Positions 33,947-42,984 of a stretch of 59,825 nucleotides of DNA are shown here, piece after piece. The stretch covers positions 68,152-127,976 of the forward strand of contig JACAUB010000001.1 in NCBI GenBank assembly GCA_013390605.1, given 5' to 3'. Below the pieces are notes generated by a model. It was given only the letters and a program-made list of their open reading frames with translations. It was not told where the DNA came from and made no database searches. The stretch is from Bacteroidota bacterium (GTDB lineage: Bacteria > Bacteroidota > Bacteroidia > Bacteroidales > Cfx3-03). Both the position numbers and the translations under genes were made by a program. The first letter of the stretch is position 1. Every line of letters begins with the position of its first letter.

Positions 33947-34606
33947 ATGGAACTGACGTTAAAGGAAAATTACACTATTTTGCATATTGCAGCTAAAAAA
34001 GGTCTTGTAAACGATGGAGATACAGCATTTACTATTGGATTGGCAGCTATTGTGCTTGCCGAATTAATGCAACGAAAAAAGATAGCACTCAAGGGAGAAT
34101 ATGTTTTGATGAAGGATGCAATGCATACCGGTGATGCTGTTCTCGACTTTGTTTTGGATCAACTCGATTCTTCAGACAATGACTATAATGTTAGGGCCTG
34201 GCTTGAACGACTTACCCATAAAGAAACGGGTAAGAACTTGTTGAAAGCACTCTTTGGTAGTATGGAAAAAAATAATCTGGTTAAATTTACGGTTCGTCGT
34301 AAATTCTTAATATTAGGGAAAGAACAAACTTATCAACTCAATAATCCTTCACTAAAAACCGAATTGGAAGACAAACTTCGTAAATGCCTATTGGTAAAGA
34401 ATACAACCGTAACCGAAAATGATGCCATTTTAATTATTCTACTCGATCGTTGCAGGCTATTTAAACTGTTTCTTTCTGATGCAAATGATCGCAGATCTGC
34501 CGGCAAGCGTGTAAAAGAGTTAATGGCTATTCCGATTAGTGGGGATAACTTGCTATTTAAAGCCTTGCAAGTTGAGTTAAAAGATAAATACACGATTAAA
34601 GCTTAA
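33947..34606 (+). CDS. GOLPH3/GPP34-family phosphoinositide-binding-like protein
   Basis: 219 residues, all helical. Pattern of the bacterial GPP34 (GOLPH3/VPS74-like) family: a first block AAIVLAELMQRKKIALKG, a middle block of short helices (AWLERLTHKETGKNLLKAL), a hairpin-like segment (NLVKFTVRRKFLILGKEQTYQLN) and a helical C-terminal half (about 120-219). In eukaryotes these proteins bind PI4P and sort Golgi enzymes; bacterial roles are open. The tag gene begins 7 nt after its stop, so it is probably in an operon with tag. Neither a signal peptide nor a membrane helix is present. Confidence 0.8.
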   Translation: MELTLKENYTILHIAAKKGLVNDGDTAFTIGLAAIVLAELMQRKKIALKGEYVLMKDAMHTGDAVLDFVLDQLDSSDNDYNVRAWLERLTHKETGKNLLKALFGSMEKNNLVKFTVRRKFLILGKEQTYQLNNPSLKTELEDKLRKCLLVKNTTVTENDAILIILLDRCRLFKLFLSDANDRRSAGKRVKELMAIPISGDNLLFKALQVELKDKYTIKA

Positions 34607-34613
34607 TATTAAG

Positions 34614-35189
34614 ATGGAAATTCTTCGTTGTCAGTGGCCAGGTAATGATGATTTAATGCAACAATACCATGATTATGAGTGGGGCACTCCTGTTCATGAT
34701 GACAATAAATGGTTTGAGTTCTTGCTGCTTGATGCCTTTCAGGCAGGGCTAAGCTGGAAAACAATATTACACCGGCGCGAAGGTTTCAGAAAAGCATTCG
34801 ATAACTTCGATTTTGAAAAAATTGCTCAGTATGATGAGAGTCACTATGAGCGTTTAATCAACGATACAGGTATTATCAGAAACAGAGCAAAGGTTAGAGG
34901 AACGATTAAAAACGCGCAGGCGTTTATTGCTATTCGCCAAGAGTTTGGAAGTTTTGATAACTATATTTGGAAATTTACTGATGGGAAAACAATTGTTACA
35001 CATTGTAAACAAATGAGTGATATTCCTGTTCGTACTGAAGTTTCGGATATGATAAGCAAAGACTTGAAAAAACGAGGCTTTTCTTTTGTGGGTTCAACGA
35101 TTTGCTATGCATTTATGCAAGCTGCGGGTATTGTAAACGATCATGTTGAAGATTGCTTTCGTTTTGCGGTTTGTTGTGGGAAGGAATAG
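34614..35189 (+). CDS. tag: DNA-3-methyladenine glycosylase I
   Basis: 191 residues. LRCQWPGNDDLMQQYHDYEWG, FLLLDAFQAGLSWKTILHRREGF and FVGSTICYAFMQAAGIVNDHVEDCF are the Tag family blocks; Cys and His near both ends (C6, H19, the late H and C in DHVEDC) are the zinc ligands of the family. Excises 3-methyladenine from DNA in base excision repair. It begins 7 nt after the GPP34 gene and ends 20 nt before the radical SAM gene. Confidence 0.93.
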   Translation: MEILRCQWPGNDDLMQQYHDYEWGTPVHDDNKWFEFLLLDAFQAGLSWKTILHRREGFRKAFDNFDFEKIAQYDESHYERLINDTGIIRNRAKVRGTIKNAQAFIAIRQEFGSFDNYIWKFTDGKTIVTHCKQMSDIPVRTEVSDMISKDLKKRGFSFVGSTICYAFMQAAGIVNDHVEDCFRFAVCCGKE

Positions 35190-35209
35190 AGGGGAGATTA
35201 AAACATCGA

Positions 35210-37048
35210 ATGGTAAATACTGAAAGAAAAACGATTACAAGCTGGCTTCCTATTACGCGCGATGATATGCTCAGACGTGGGTGGGAAGATGTTGATATAA
35301 TTATGGTAATGGGTGATGCTTATGTAGATCACCCTTCATTTGGTGGTGCTGTTATTGCCCGTATTCTTGAACGTGAAGGCTATCGTATCGCCATTATTCC
35401 TCAACCCAATTGGCGTGATGATTTACGTGATTTTAAGAAGTTTGGAAAACCTAAACTTTTCTTTGGTGTCACTGCCGGCTGTATGGATTCGATGGTGAAT
35501 CATTATACTGCTAATAAGCGGTTGCGTTCTGATGATGCTTATACACCGGGAGGTGTGGCTGGCTTCCGTCCCGATTATGCTTCTGTTGTCTATTCTAAAA
35601 TATTAAAACAGTTGTATCCTGATGTGCCTGTTATCTTAGGAGGAATTGAGGGATCTCTTCGTCGTTTAGCTCATTATGATTATTGGTCAGACTCATTCCG
35701 ACCGGGAATATTGGCACAGTGTCCTGCTGATCTGTTGGTATTTGGAATGGGTGAGAAAACAATTATTGAAATTGCCCGTCGCCTTGCCGATGGTGTGCCT
35801 GTGGAGGCTATCCGCGATCTGGAGCAGACCGTTTATTATCTCCCTGAAAACGAATTCGTAGATGAACGCCCCGATTGGAGAACATTGGAACTCCATTCTT
35901 TTGAGGAGTGCGCCAAAGACAAAAAGAAACATGCTGACTCATTCAGAATCTTTGAACAGGAGTCAAATAAATGGCAAGGTGCCCGATTAATTGAAAAGTG
36001 TGACAATCGATACATGGTTGCTAATCCACCCTATCCTCCAATGTCGACTGAAGATATCGATGCTTCATTTGATCTTCCATATACGCGTTTGCCACATCCA
36101 AAATATCTAAAACGGGGACCTATTCCTGCATATGAAATGATTCGTCATTCTATCAATATGCATCGCGGCTGTTTTGGGAGTTGTTCTTTTTGCACCATCT
36201 CTGCGCATCAGGGAAAGTTTGTAGTGAGTCGTTCTGAAGCTTCTATCCTTAAAGAAGTTGAAGAGGTTACACAGATGCCAGATTTCAAAGGATATATCAG
36301 TGATTTGGGTGGCCCATCCGGCAATATGTATCGCATGAAAGGTGTGAATGAGGAGATGTGCAAACGCTGTGTTCGTCCTTCGTGTATATATCCTGCGGTT
36401 TGTCATAATCTAGATACCAACCATCGCCCGTTAACTGAGCTGTATCAGAAAGCAGCTAAGATTAAAGGGATTAAAAAAGTATTTGTCGGAAGCGGTATTC
36501 GCTATGACATGTTGATTGGGAGACCAAAACCGGAAGCCGAGCGTAATGGCTATGATGAGTATATGAAGCAGTTAATCCATCATCATGTTTCGGGACGACT
36601 GAAGGTTGCTCCTGAACACACTTCTGATAAGGTGCTTAAAGTAATGCGCAAGCCTTCTTTCAAGCTGTTTCATGAGTTTAAAGCGAAGTTTGAGGCAGAG
36701 AATAGAGCGGCAGGATTAAAGCAACAGTTGATACCTTATTTTATCTCCAGCCATCCTGGTTCTACCGTTGAAGCCATGGCAGAATTAGCTGCCGAAACCA
36801 AAGATATGGGATTCAGACTTGAACAGGTTCAGGATTTTACACCAACACCCATGACGTTGGCAACAGTGATGTTTTATACCGGTTATGACCCATACACCCT
36901 ACAGCCTGTTTTTACAGCGCGGCAACCAAATGAGAAAAAAGATCAACAGCTTTTCTTCTTCTGGTATAAAAATGAAAACAGACCCTTTATCAGGCAAAAA
37001 TTAATAGCTGCAAATCGGCCGGATTTGGTAAAGAAATTATTGCAATAA
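35210..37048 (+). CDS. YgiQ-type radical SAM protein
   Basis: 612 residues from ATG 35210; an upstream in-frame start inside tag is less likely. The radical SAM cluster C321-x3-C325-x2-C328 lies in HRGCFGSCSFCT. An N-terminal B12-binding-like domain (about 10-160) has VMGDAYVDHPSFGGAVIAR, and a further cysteine set C-x2-C-x4-C follows at MCKRCVRPSCIYP. The E. coli YgiQ is about 740 residues, so this copy lacks the far C-terminus. The reaction is not established for the family. Confidence 0.88.
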   Translation: MVNTERKTITSWLPITRDDMLRRGWEDVDIIMVMGDAYVDHPSFGGAVIARILEREGYRIAIIPQPNWRDDLRDFKKFGKPKLFFGVTAGCMDSMVNHYTANKRLRSDDAYTPGGVAGFRPDYASVVYSKILKQLYPDVPVILGGIEGSLRRLAHYDYWSDSFRPGILAQCPADLLVFGMGEKTIIEIARRLADGVPVEAIRDLEQTVYYLPENEFVDERPDWRTLELHSFEECAKDKKKHADSFRIFEQESNKWQGARLIEKCDNRYMVANPPYPPMSTEDIDASFDLPYTRLPHPKYLKRGPIPAYEMIRHSINMHRGCFGSCSFCTISAHQGKFVVSRSEASILKEVEEVTQMPDFKGYISDLGGPSGNMYRMKGVNEEMCKRCVRPSCIYPAVCHNLDTNHRPLTELYQKAAKIKGIKKVFVGSGIRYDMLIGRPKPEAERNGYDEYMKQLIHHHVSGRLKVAPEHTSDKVLKVMRKPSFKLFHEFKAKFEAENRAAGLKQQLIPYFISSHPGSTVEAMAELAAETKDMGFRLEQVQDFTPTPMTLATVMFYTGYDPYTLQPVFTARQPNEKKDQQLFFFWYKNENRPFIRQKLIAANRPDLVKKLLQ

Positions 37049-37088
37049 CTGAACTACCGGTCCGTAATCACTATTTCTAGATTGAAAA

Positions 37089-37523
37089 TTACTTCTCAGG
37101 GATGATCAGTACCGGAATGTGTGTACGTCTGATTACTCCTTCACTAGTGGTACCTAAAAGTGTACGATACAACAGTCCATGACTCTCTTTTCCCATGATA
37201 ATCATATCTGCTTTTATCTCATTGGCCTCATCCATGATGGTGTCAATGATAGGCCCCTGTAAGAGAATGGAATAGGCTTCAATATCCTGCGACTTTATAT
37301 GAGCTACGATAGCATCCAACTCACCTTGTTCGCGTGTGAGCTCTTCGGCCATATAAGTTTGTATCAGAGGAGGTTCAGTATCTGCACCTGAATAGATTGG
37401 ATTGGGGGATGCTACATGCAATACCACGATGGAAGCATTATTTTCTTTTGCCAACCGAATGGCATATATCAAGACATCGGTGGTCATATCGGAAAAGTCA
37501 ACAGGTACCAGTATCTTTTTCAT
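37089..37523 (-). CDS. Universal stress protein, UspA family
   Basis: 144 residues from ATG 37523; a long upstream extension of the frame is rejected because it crosses the promoter box. MKKILVPVDFSDMTTDVL at the start and a C-terminal ATP-binding type loop (MGKESHGLLYRTLLGTTSEG). Single Usp domain; dimers bind ATP and respond to starvation, oxygen limitation or stress. It has a good promoter (37544-37551) and is divergent from the Asp-box protein gene. Confidence 0.92.
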   Translation of the reverse strand: MKKILVPVDFSDMTTDVLIYAIRLAKENNASIVVLHVASPNPIYSGADTEPPLIQTYMAEELTREQGELDAIVAHIKSQDIEAYSILLQGPIIDTIMDEANEIKADMIIMGKESHGLLYRTLLGTTSEGVIRRTHIPVLIIPEK

Positions 37524-37543
37524 AATATTTATTGTCTGAATAA

Positions 37544-37551
37544 CAAATATA
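37544..37551 (-). promoter_or_regulatory. -7 promoter box of the uspA-like gene
   Basis: TATATTTG on the minus strand with TTGA 19 nt upstream, 20 nt before the ATG. Confidence 0.6.
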
Positions 37552-37627
37552 GCTTTTTTATTTGCTAATGTCAATATGCTTTTAAAAGTTTCATAACTTG
37601 GTCCCAACCTTTTAAATACCAACCACA

Positions 37628-40600
37628 ATGAATTTATTTTACAAATTTAAATTGAGAAAAAAGAATTTTTTTCGTTGGACAGTGCTCATAATCATTTGTA
37701 TAATGGCTATCGGTTTTACTACAGAGCCTTTGAGTGCACAAGAAAAGAAAAAGAAACAAACACCTGCTATTCCATCTGGAGTTGATACGTTAAAGTCGTC
37801 AAGTCTCTCTGGTATAAAGTTCAGAGGTATAGGTCCTGCTTTTACTTCGGGTCGTATTGCAGACTTTGCAGTTAACCCTCGCAATCATAGTGAATACTAT
37901 GTCGCTGTTGCCTCAGGAAATGTTTGGAAAACAGTGAATAATGGTACGACCTTTACGCCAATTTTTGATACCTATGGTTCTTACTCTATCGGTTGTGTTG
38001 TGATCGATCCAACCAATTCAAATACTGTTTGGATTGGAACGGGTGAACATACGCATCAACGCGCATTGGGGTATGGTGATGGAATCTATAAATCTACTGA
38101 TGCCGGCAAGAGCTGGAAAAATATGGGATTAAAAGATGCCCGACAGATTGGTGGTATTGTTGTTGACCCACGTAATGCTAATGTGGTTTATGTAGCTGCT
38201 GAAGGTTCTGTTTGGGGCCCTGGTGGAGACAGGGGGCTGTTCAAAACTACTGATGGAGGTAAAACCTGGAAAAAAATTCAGACGATTAGTGAGAATACCG
38301 GGATCAATAATATTGTAATGGATCCACGAAATCCTGATGTGCTCTATTCTACTTCGGAACAACGTCGTCGTCATGTATTTACAAAAATTAGCGGTGGTCC
38401 AGAATCAGCAGTATGGAAGTCTACCAATGCAGGTGAGACTTGGGAAAAGCTTACGGATGGTCTTCCAACTGGCGATATTGGCGGTATGGGAATTGCCATT
38501 TCTCCAGTAAATCCTGATGTTATTTATATCATTGCTGAAGCCAAGAAAGGACAAAGTGGATTCTTCAGAAGCAGTGACAGAGGTGCCACATGGCAAAAGA
38601 TGAGCGATTATTCCTCTTCGGGACAGTACTTTAATACGATTGTCTGTGACCCTAAAAATGTTGATAAGGTTTATTCGTTGGAGACGATCTCAAAATATAC
38701 CGAAGATGGTGGTGTTACCTGGAAATCTGTTGGAAATAATAAACGCCATGTAGATGATCACGCTATGTGGATTGATCCGGAAGATACAAAACACTTTCTG
38801 ATAGGTGGCGATGGTGGAGCTTATGAAACTTTTGATGGAGGTAAAGAGTTTCTGTTTAAATCAATGCTTCCTGTGGCTCAGTTCTATCGTGTTGCTGCTG
38901 ATAACTCTTATCCGTTCTATTATTTGTATGGTGGTACCCAGGATAATAATTCATTGGGTGGCCCCTCAAGAACTACCAACAGTGCAGGAACCCCTGCTGA
39001 TGATTGGATGGTTACCAATGGTGGTGATGGCTTTTGGTCGCAGATTGATCCAAAGAACCCTAATATTGTTTATGCAGAAAGCCAGTATGGCGGAATGGTT
39101 CGGTATGATCGTCTGAGTCAGGAGAGCATGGAGATTCGTCCTGAGCCACGCAAAGGAGAATTAACCTATCGCTGGAATTGGAATACTCCTCTTCTGATCA
39201 GTCCTCACTCAAATACACGTCTCTACGCCTGTGCAAACAAAGTATTTAGAAGTGATGATCGTGGGAATAGCTGGCAAGTAATCAGTGAAGATTTAACTGC
39301 TCAGATTGACCGAAATAAATGGCCTGTGATGGGGAAATACTGGCCATCTGATGCAGTTGCTAAAGATGTTTCTACTTCACTCTATGGAACCATCGTTTCT
39401 TTTGACGAGTCTCCTGTCAAAGAAAACCTTCTGTATGCCGGCACCGATGATGGATTAATTCAGGTGACTGAAGATGCTGGAAAGAAATGGAATAAGATCG
39501 ATAAGTTTGCAGGGGTTCCTGAAAATACCTATGTAAGTGATATTTTTGCATCACGTTTTGATCAAAATGTTGTCTTTGCTTCGTTTGATAATATTCTTCG
39601 TGATGATTTCAAACCCTATATTTTTAAAAGTACTGATAAAGGACGTACATGGACTTCAATAGCTTCTAATCTCCCGGTTAACGGTACAGTCCATTGTATT
39701 CAACAGGATTTTGTTAATCCCGATTTATTGTTTGTCGGAACAGAATTTGGTGTTTTCTTTACCAATAATGGAGGCGCAACCTGGACTCAAATCAAAGAAG
39801 GAATTCCTACTATCTGTATCAAGGATCTCGCAATTCAGCAACGTGAATCTGATTTAATTGCGGCCTCGTTTGGACGTGGTTTCTTTGTTTTAGATGATTA
39901 TTCTCCTTTGCGTACTATCAATAAATCATTACTTGAAAAGGATGGATATCTATTCCCTGTAAAAGATGCATTGATGTATCTGCAAACTGATACCAAAGGA
40001 AGCATGGGTTCGACACAATATCTGGCTCCAAATCCCGAGTTTGGTGCCATCTTTACCTATTATCTGAAAGATTTAAAATTTAAATTGAAGAAAGATATCC
40101 GTAAAGAAAAAGAGAATGAGTTATTTAAAAAGGGAGAGCCCATTCCAATGCCTACCGATGTTCAGTTAGAGGAAGAGGAAAAAGAGTTAAGCCCATATCT
40201 AACATTTACCATTACTGATCAATATGGTGTTATTGTTAAAAAGATAAAGAAAGAAATCGAAAAGGGAGTGAAAAGAATAAGCTGGGATTTACGTTGTGAT
40301 CTGCCTGGGTATATTCAGCCTGCTGATGTAAAGGTAAATACACTGGCTTCAGGTCAAAGTGGTCCGTTTGTACTACCCGGAACCTACAATGTTTCGATGT
40401 CGGTAACCAATAGTAGTGGAACCAAATTAGTTGGAGGTCCGGTTTCCTTTAAGGTAGTTCCATTAAATAATACCACATTGCCAGCCGAAAATAGGGCAGC
40501 AGTGACTGATTTCTATAAAAAAGCAACTGCTTTAGCACGTAAAATGCATGAAGCACAGAATTATGGTGAAGAGCTTCAAAAGCGTGTAAACTTTGCCCGT

Positions 40601-40963
40601 CAGGCATTCTATCAATATGAATTGCCTACTGCCATGCAGCAAAAAGCTGAAAATCTTGCCAATGAGTTGAAAGAGCTTCTTTTGAAATTTACAGGGAGAA
40701 TAAAAGGTGCTTCTGATGAAGAAACTCCTCCAATGGCTGTTCCTTTAAATTGGCGGATAGGTGGATTATCATATGCTTATCGTCAATCTACTTCAGCTCC
40801 AACCCAAACCATGCAGACGAATTATCAGATTGCTGCTGAAGAGTTTTCTCCAATACTAGAGCGCCTCCGTCAGATTGGATTAGTTGATCTCAAGGTGCTA
40901 GAAGATGCAATGGATAATGCTAAAATTCCATTTACCCCTGGAAGAATTCCACTGGGTGATTAA
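37628..40963 (+). CDS. Large exported Asp-box (sortilin/VPS10-like) protein
   Basis: 1111 residues. The signal segment (about 18-38, ending LSAQ) is preceded by an unusually basic leader. Residues about 50-770 hold about nine Asp-box (BNR) units, S/T-x-D/N-x-G-x-x-W: STDAGKSWKNMG, TTDGGKTWKKI, STNAGETWEKL, SSDRGATWQKM, TEDGGVTWKSV, STDKGRTWTSI, TNNGGATWTQI and others. This gives two beta-propeller-like domains. The C-terminal part (about 800-1111) has a Lys/Glu-rich linker, an Ig-like domain (GTYNVSMSVTNSSG) and a helical end. VPS10/sortilin-like glycosidase family by pattern. Function unknown; it is probably periplasmic or surface exposed. Confidence 0.85.
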   Translation: MNLFYKFKLRKKNFFRWTVLIIICIMAIGFTTEPLSAQEKKKKQTPAIPSGVDTLKSSSLSGIKFRGIGPAFTSGRIADFAVNPRNHSEYYVAVASGNVWKTVNNGTTFTPIFDTYGSYSIGCVVIDPTNSNTVWIGTGEHTHQRALGYGDGIYKSTDAGKSWKNMGLKDARQIGGIVVDPRNANVVYVAAEGSVWGPGGDRGLFKTTDGGKTWKKIQTISENTGINNIVMDPRNPDVLYSTSEQRRRHVFTKISGGPESAVWKSTNAGETWEKLTDGLPTGDIGGMGIAISPVNPDVIYIIAEAKKGQSGFFRSSDRGATWQKMSDYSSSGQYFNTIVCDPKNVDKVYSLETISKYTEDGGVTWKSVGNNKRHVDDHAMWIDPEDTKHFLIGGDGGAYETFDGGKEFLFKSMLPVAQFYRVAADNSYPFYYLYGGTQDNNSLGGPSRTTNSAGTPADDWMVTNGGDGFWSQIDPKNPNIVYAESQYGGMVRYDRLSQESMEIRPEPRKGELTYRWNWNTPLLISPHSNTRLYACANKVFRSDDRGNSWQVISEDLTAQIDRNKWPVMGKYWPSDAVAKDVSTSLYGTIVSFDESPVKENLLYAGTDDGLIQVTEDAGKKWNKIDKFAGVPENTYVSDIFASRFDQNVVFASFDNILRDDFKPYIFKSTDKGRTWTSIASNLPVNGTVHCIQQDFVNPDLLFVGTEFGVFFTNNGGATWTQIKEGIPTICIKDLAIQQRESDLIAASFGRGFFVLDDYSPLRTINKSLLEKDGYLFPVKDALMYLQTDTKGSMGSTQYLAPNPEFGAIFTYYLKDLKFKLKKDIRKEKENELFKKGEPIPMPTDVQLEEEEKELSPYLTFTITDQYGVIVKKIKKEIEKGVKRISWDLRCDLPGYIQPADVKVNTLASGQSGPFVLPGTYNVSMSVTNSSGTKLVGGPVSFKVVPLNNTTLPAENRAAVTDFYKKATALARKMHEAQNYGEELQKRVNFARQAFYQYELPTAMQQKAENLANELKELLLKFTGRIKGASDEETPPMAVPLNWRIGGLSYAYRQSTSAPTQTMQTNYQIAAEEFSPILERLRQIGLVDLKVLEDAMDNAKIPFTPGRIPLGD

Positions 40964-40975
40964 TTAGAAAAAAGT

Positions 40976-41017
40976 ATCGGATGAAAGATTTGTTGATTTT
41001 CAAATCTTTCATCCGAT
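40976..41017. terminator. Bidirectional terminator, 17-bp perfect stem
   Basis: Arms ATCGGATGAAAGATTTG and CAAATCTTTCATCCGAT. It lies between the convergent Asp-box and ClC genes, and its right arm ends 1 nt before the ClC stop codon. Confidence 0.85.
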
Positions 41018-41018
41018 T

Positions 41019-42797
41019 TTATTCTGCCGAAAACTCTTTAAGTAATTTACGATAGGATGAAAATACATTCGCTCTCGAAACAAAACCAATGTACTTTCCA
41101 TCTTGCAAAACTGGTAGATTATAATGTTGGGTATCATTAAATTTCTGTGCCACATCTTCCATTGTTTCGCCCATTTCAACTTTCGTATCAGGCATAAACA
41201 TCAGATTTCGCACATACGTATTCTCATACATTTCAGTCTTGAAGATGATGTGCCGTATGTCGTTGATAAAGACTACGCCATGAAAATAATTCTTTGAATC
41301 TACCACTGGGAAAACATTGCGCTGTGATAGGGATACTACCTTTACTAAATCGGCCAGTGTTGCATCAGGACTAACAATGCTAAAGTTGGTTTCGATGAGA
41401 TTGTCAATTTTTAATCGAGTTAAAACAGCCCTGTCCTTGTTGTGGGTAATGAGTTGATTTTTGGAAGCAAGACGTTTAGTATAGATTCCATGAGGTTCAA
41501 AGTAGTGGATTGTGAGATAAGAGATGGTGGCTGTAATCATGATGGGAACAAAAAACTGATATCCCCCTGTTATCTCAGCAATAAGGAATATTGCTGTCAA
41601 TGGCGCTTGCATCACGCCTGCCATCACACCAGCCATTCCCGCAAGGGTGAAATTACTTTCAGGTAGTCTTAAAAAAGTGAAACTATTGAAGATTTTAGTT
41701 AAAGCAAATCCTGTAACTCCTCCCACGAATAGGGATGGTGCAAATACACCGCCAACTCCGCCTGCACCTGTGGTAAAAGAGGTGGCCACAACTTTGAAAA
41801 CTAAAAGAAGCAGGATAAACCCAAAATATAAAAAGATATCATTTTTCCAGCTGTAAAAATGACTCCCGGTTACTATATCCATTCCCTTTCCTTTTAGGAT
41901 ATTAGCAAGTGTGTCGTATCCTTCTCCATACAGTGGCGGAAAAAGGTAGACCAGAAGGCTGACGCCCAATCCACCAATAATGAGTCGTAGGGTGATGTTT
42001 TTGATCTTCACGAATTTCGACTCTATAAATTCGTTAGTACGATTAAAATAGAGCGATACAAAACCACAGATGACGCCAAGTAAAACATAAAAGGGAATAT
42101 TTCTTAATTCAAAAGGAAAGGCAACAGAATATTGGAAAAGCACATCTTTGCCCATAAAGAAATAGGAGAGAGAAGCAGCCGCTACTGCCGATATCAACAA
42201 TGGAATCAATGATGCCATGGTTAAATCTAACATCAACACTTCCAACGTAAAGATGATGGCTGCAATGGGGGCTTTAAAGATTCCTGCAATGGCTCCAGTA
42301 GCACCACATCCTATCAATAGGGTGAGTGTCCGATAGTCCATATTGAAAAGTCGCCCCAGATTCGATCCAATAGAAGCACCCGTGGTTACTACAGGGGCCT
42401 CAAGTCCAACAGATCCACCGAATGCAACAGTAATGGTACTGGCAATCATAGAAGAATAGTTATTATGCGGCTTGATATGACTATTATTTTGTGAGATAGC
42501 AAAAAGTACCCTGGTTATTCCATGACCAATTTTATCTTTTACAAATAATCGAACAAAAATGACGGTGAAGAGAATTCCTATGAGTGGATATACAAGATAG
42601 AGTATATTCCCTCCATTGGTAGTGAAACCCCTGGTCAGTAAAAGATGAACATAGAAAACAGTATTCTTTAGAACAATTCCAGCCATACCGCTTATAAGGC
42701 CGACTATAAGGCTTAAGAGCAGAACAAAAGTACGTTGATCTATATTTTTATTTCTCCAAATGAGAAACCTCTGAAATAAGTTTGACTTTTCGATCAT
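41019..42797 (-). CDS. ClC chloride channel/antiporter with CBS pair
   Basis: 592 residues: ClC core (about 20-430, helices B-R) and two CBS domains (about 455-585). The motif set is altered. The GSGIP element reads GHGIT (His at the central anion-binding serine), the GREGP element reads GLEAP (gating Glu kept) and GGVFAP is normal. The promoter box gives an apparently leaderless mRNA. Ion selectivity and channel versus exchanger mode cannot be read from sequence. Confidence 0.92.
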   Translation of the reverse strand: MIEKSNLFQRFLIWRNKNIDQRTFVLLLSLIVGLISGMAGIVLKNTVFYVHLLLTRGFTTNGGNILYLVYPLIGILFTVIFVRLFVKDKIGHGITRVLFAISQNNSHIKPHNNYSSMIASTITVAFGGSVGLEAPVVTTGASIGSNLGRLFNMDYRTLTLLIGCGATGAIAGIFKAPIAAIIFTLEVLMLDLTMASLIPLLISAVAAASLSYFFMGKDVLFQYSVAFPFELRNIPFYVLLGVICGFVSLYFNRTNEFIESKFVKIKNITLRLIIGGLGVSLLVYLFPPLYGEGYDTLANILKGKGMDIVTGSHFYSWKNDIFLYFGFILLLLVFKVVATSFTTGAGGVGGVFAPSLFVGGVTGFALTKIFNSFTFLRLPESNFTLAGMAGVMAGVMQAPLTAIFLIAEITGGYQFFVPIMITATISYLTIHYFEPHGIYTKRLASKNQLITHNKDRAVLTRLKIDNLIETNFSIVSPDATLADLVKVVSLSQRNVFPVVDSKNYFHGVVFINDIRHIIFKTEMYENTYVRNLMFMPDTKVEMGETMEDVAQKFNDTQHYNLPVLQDGKYIGFVSRANVFSSYRKLLKEFSAE

Positions 42798-42802
42798 AAA
42801 AA

Positions 42803-42810
42803 CAAAGATA
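42803..42810 (-). promoter_or_regulatory. -7 promoter box of the ClC gene, leaderless arrangement
   Basis: TATCTTTG on the minus strand, separated from the ATG by only TTTTT. Confidence 0.6.
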
Positions 42811-42984
42811 AATAAATATTCACTCTTCTGCCATTTTGATTGGTAAATAGAATTTTAGTCTCTTATTTCCAGTTAGTTAATAAGAGTGTGTGCTTTTAGA
42901 ATAGATTAAGTATCGATTATTTAGTATTTTATAAACTCTTATAGACCCATTTTTAGTATTTTCGCTTAAATATTTTTATGTATT

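Noticed and set aside
38805..39116. Plus-strand 103-codon frame inside the Asp-box gene
   Set aside because: It is an out-of-frame shadow of the Asp-box reading frame.
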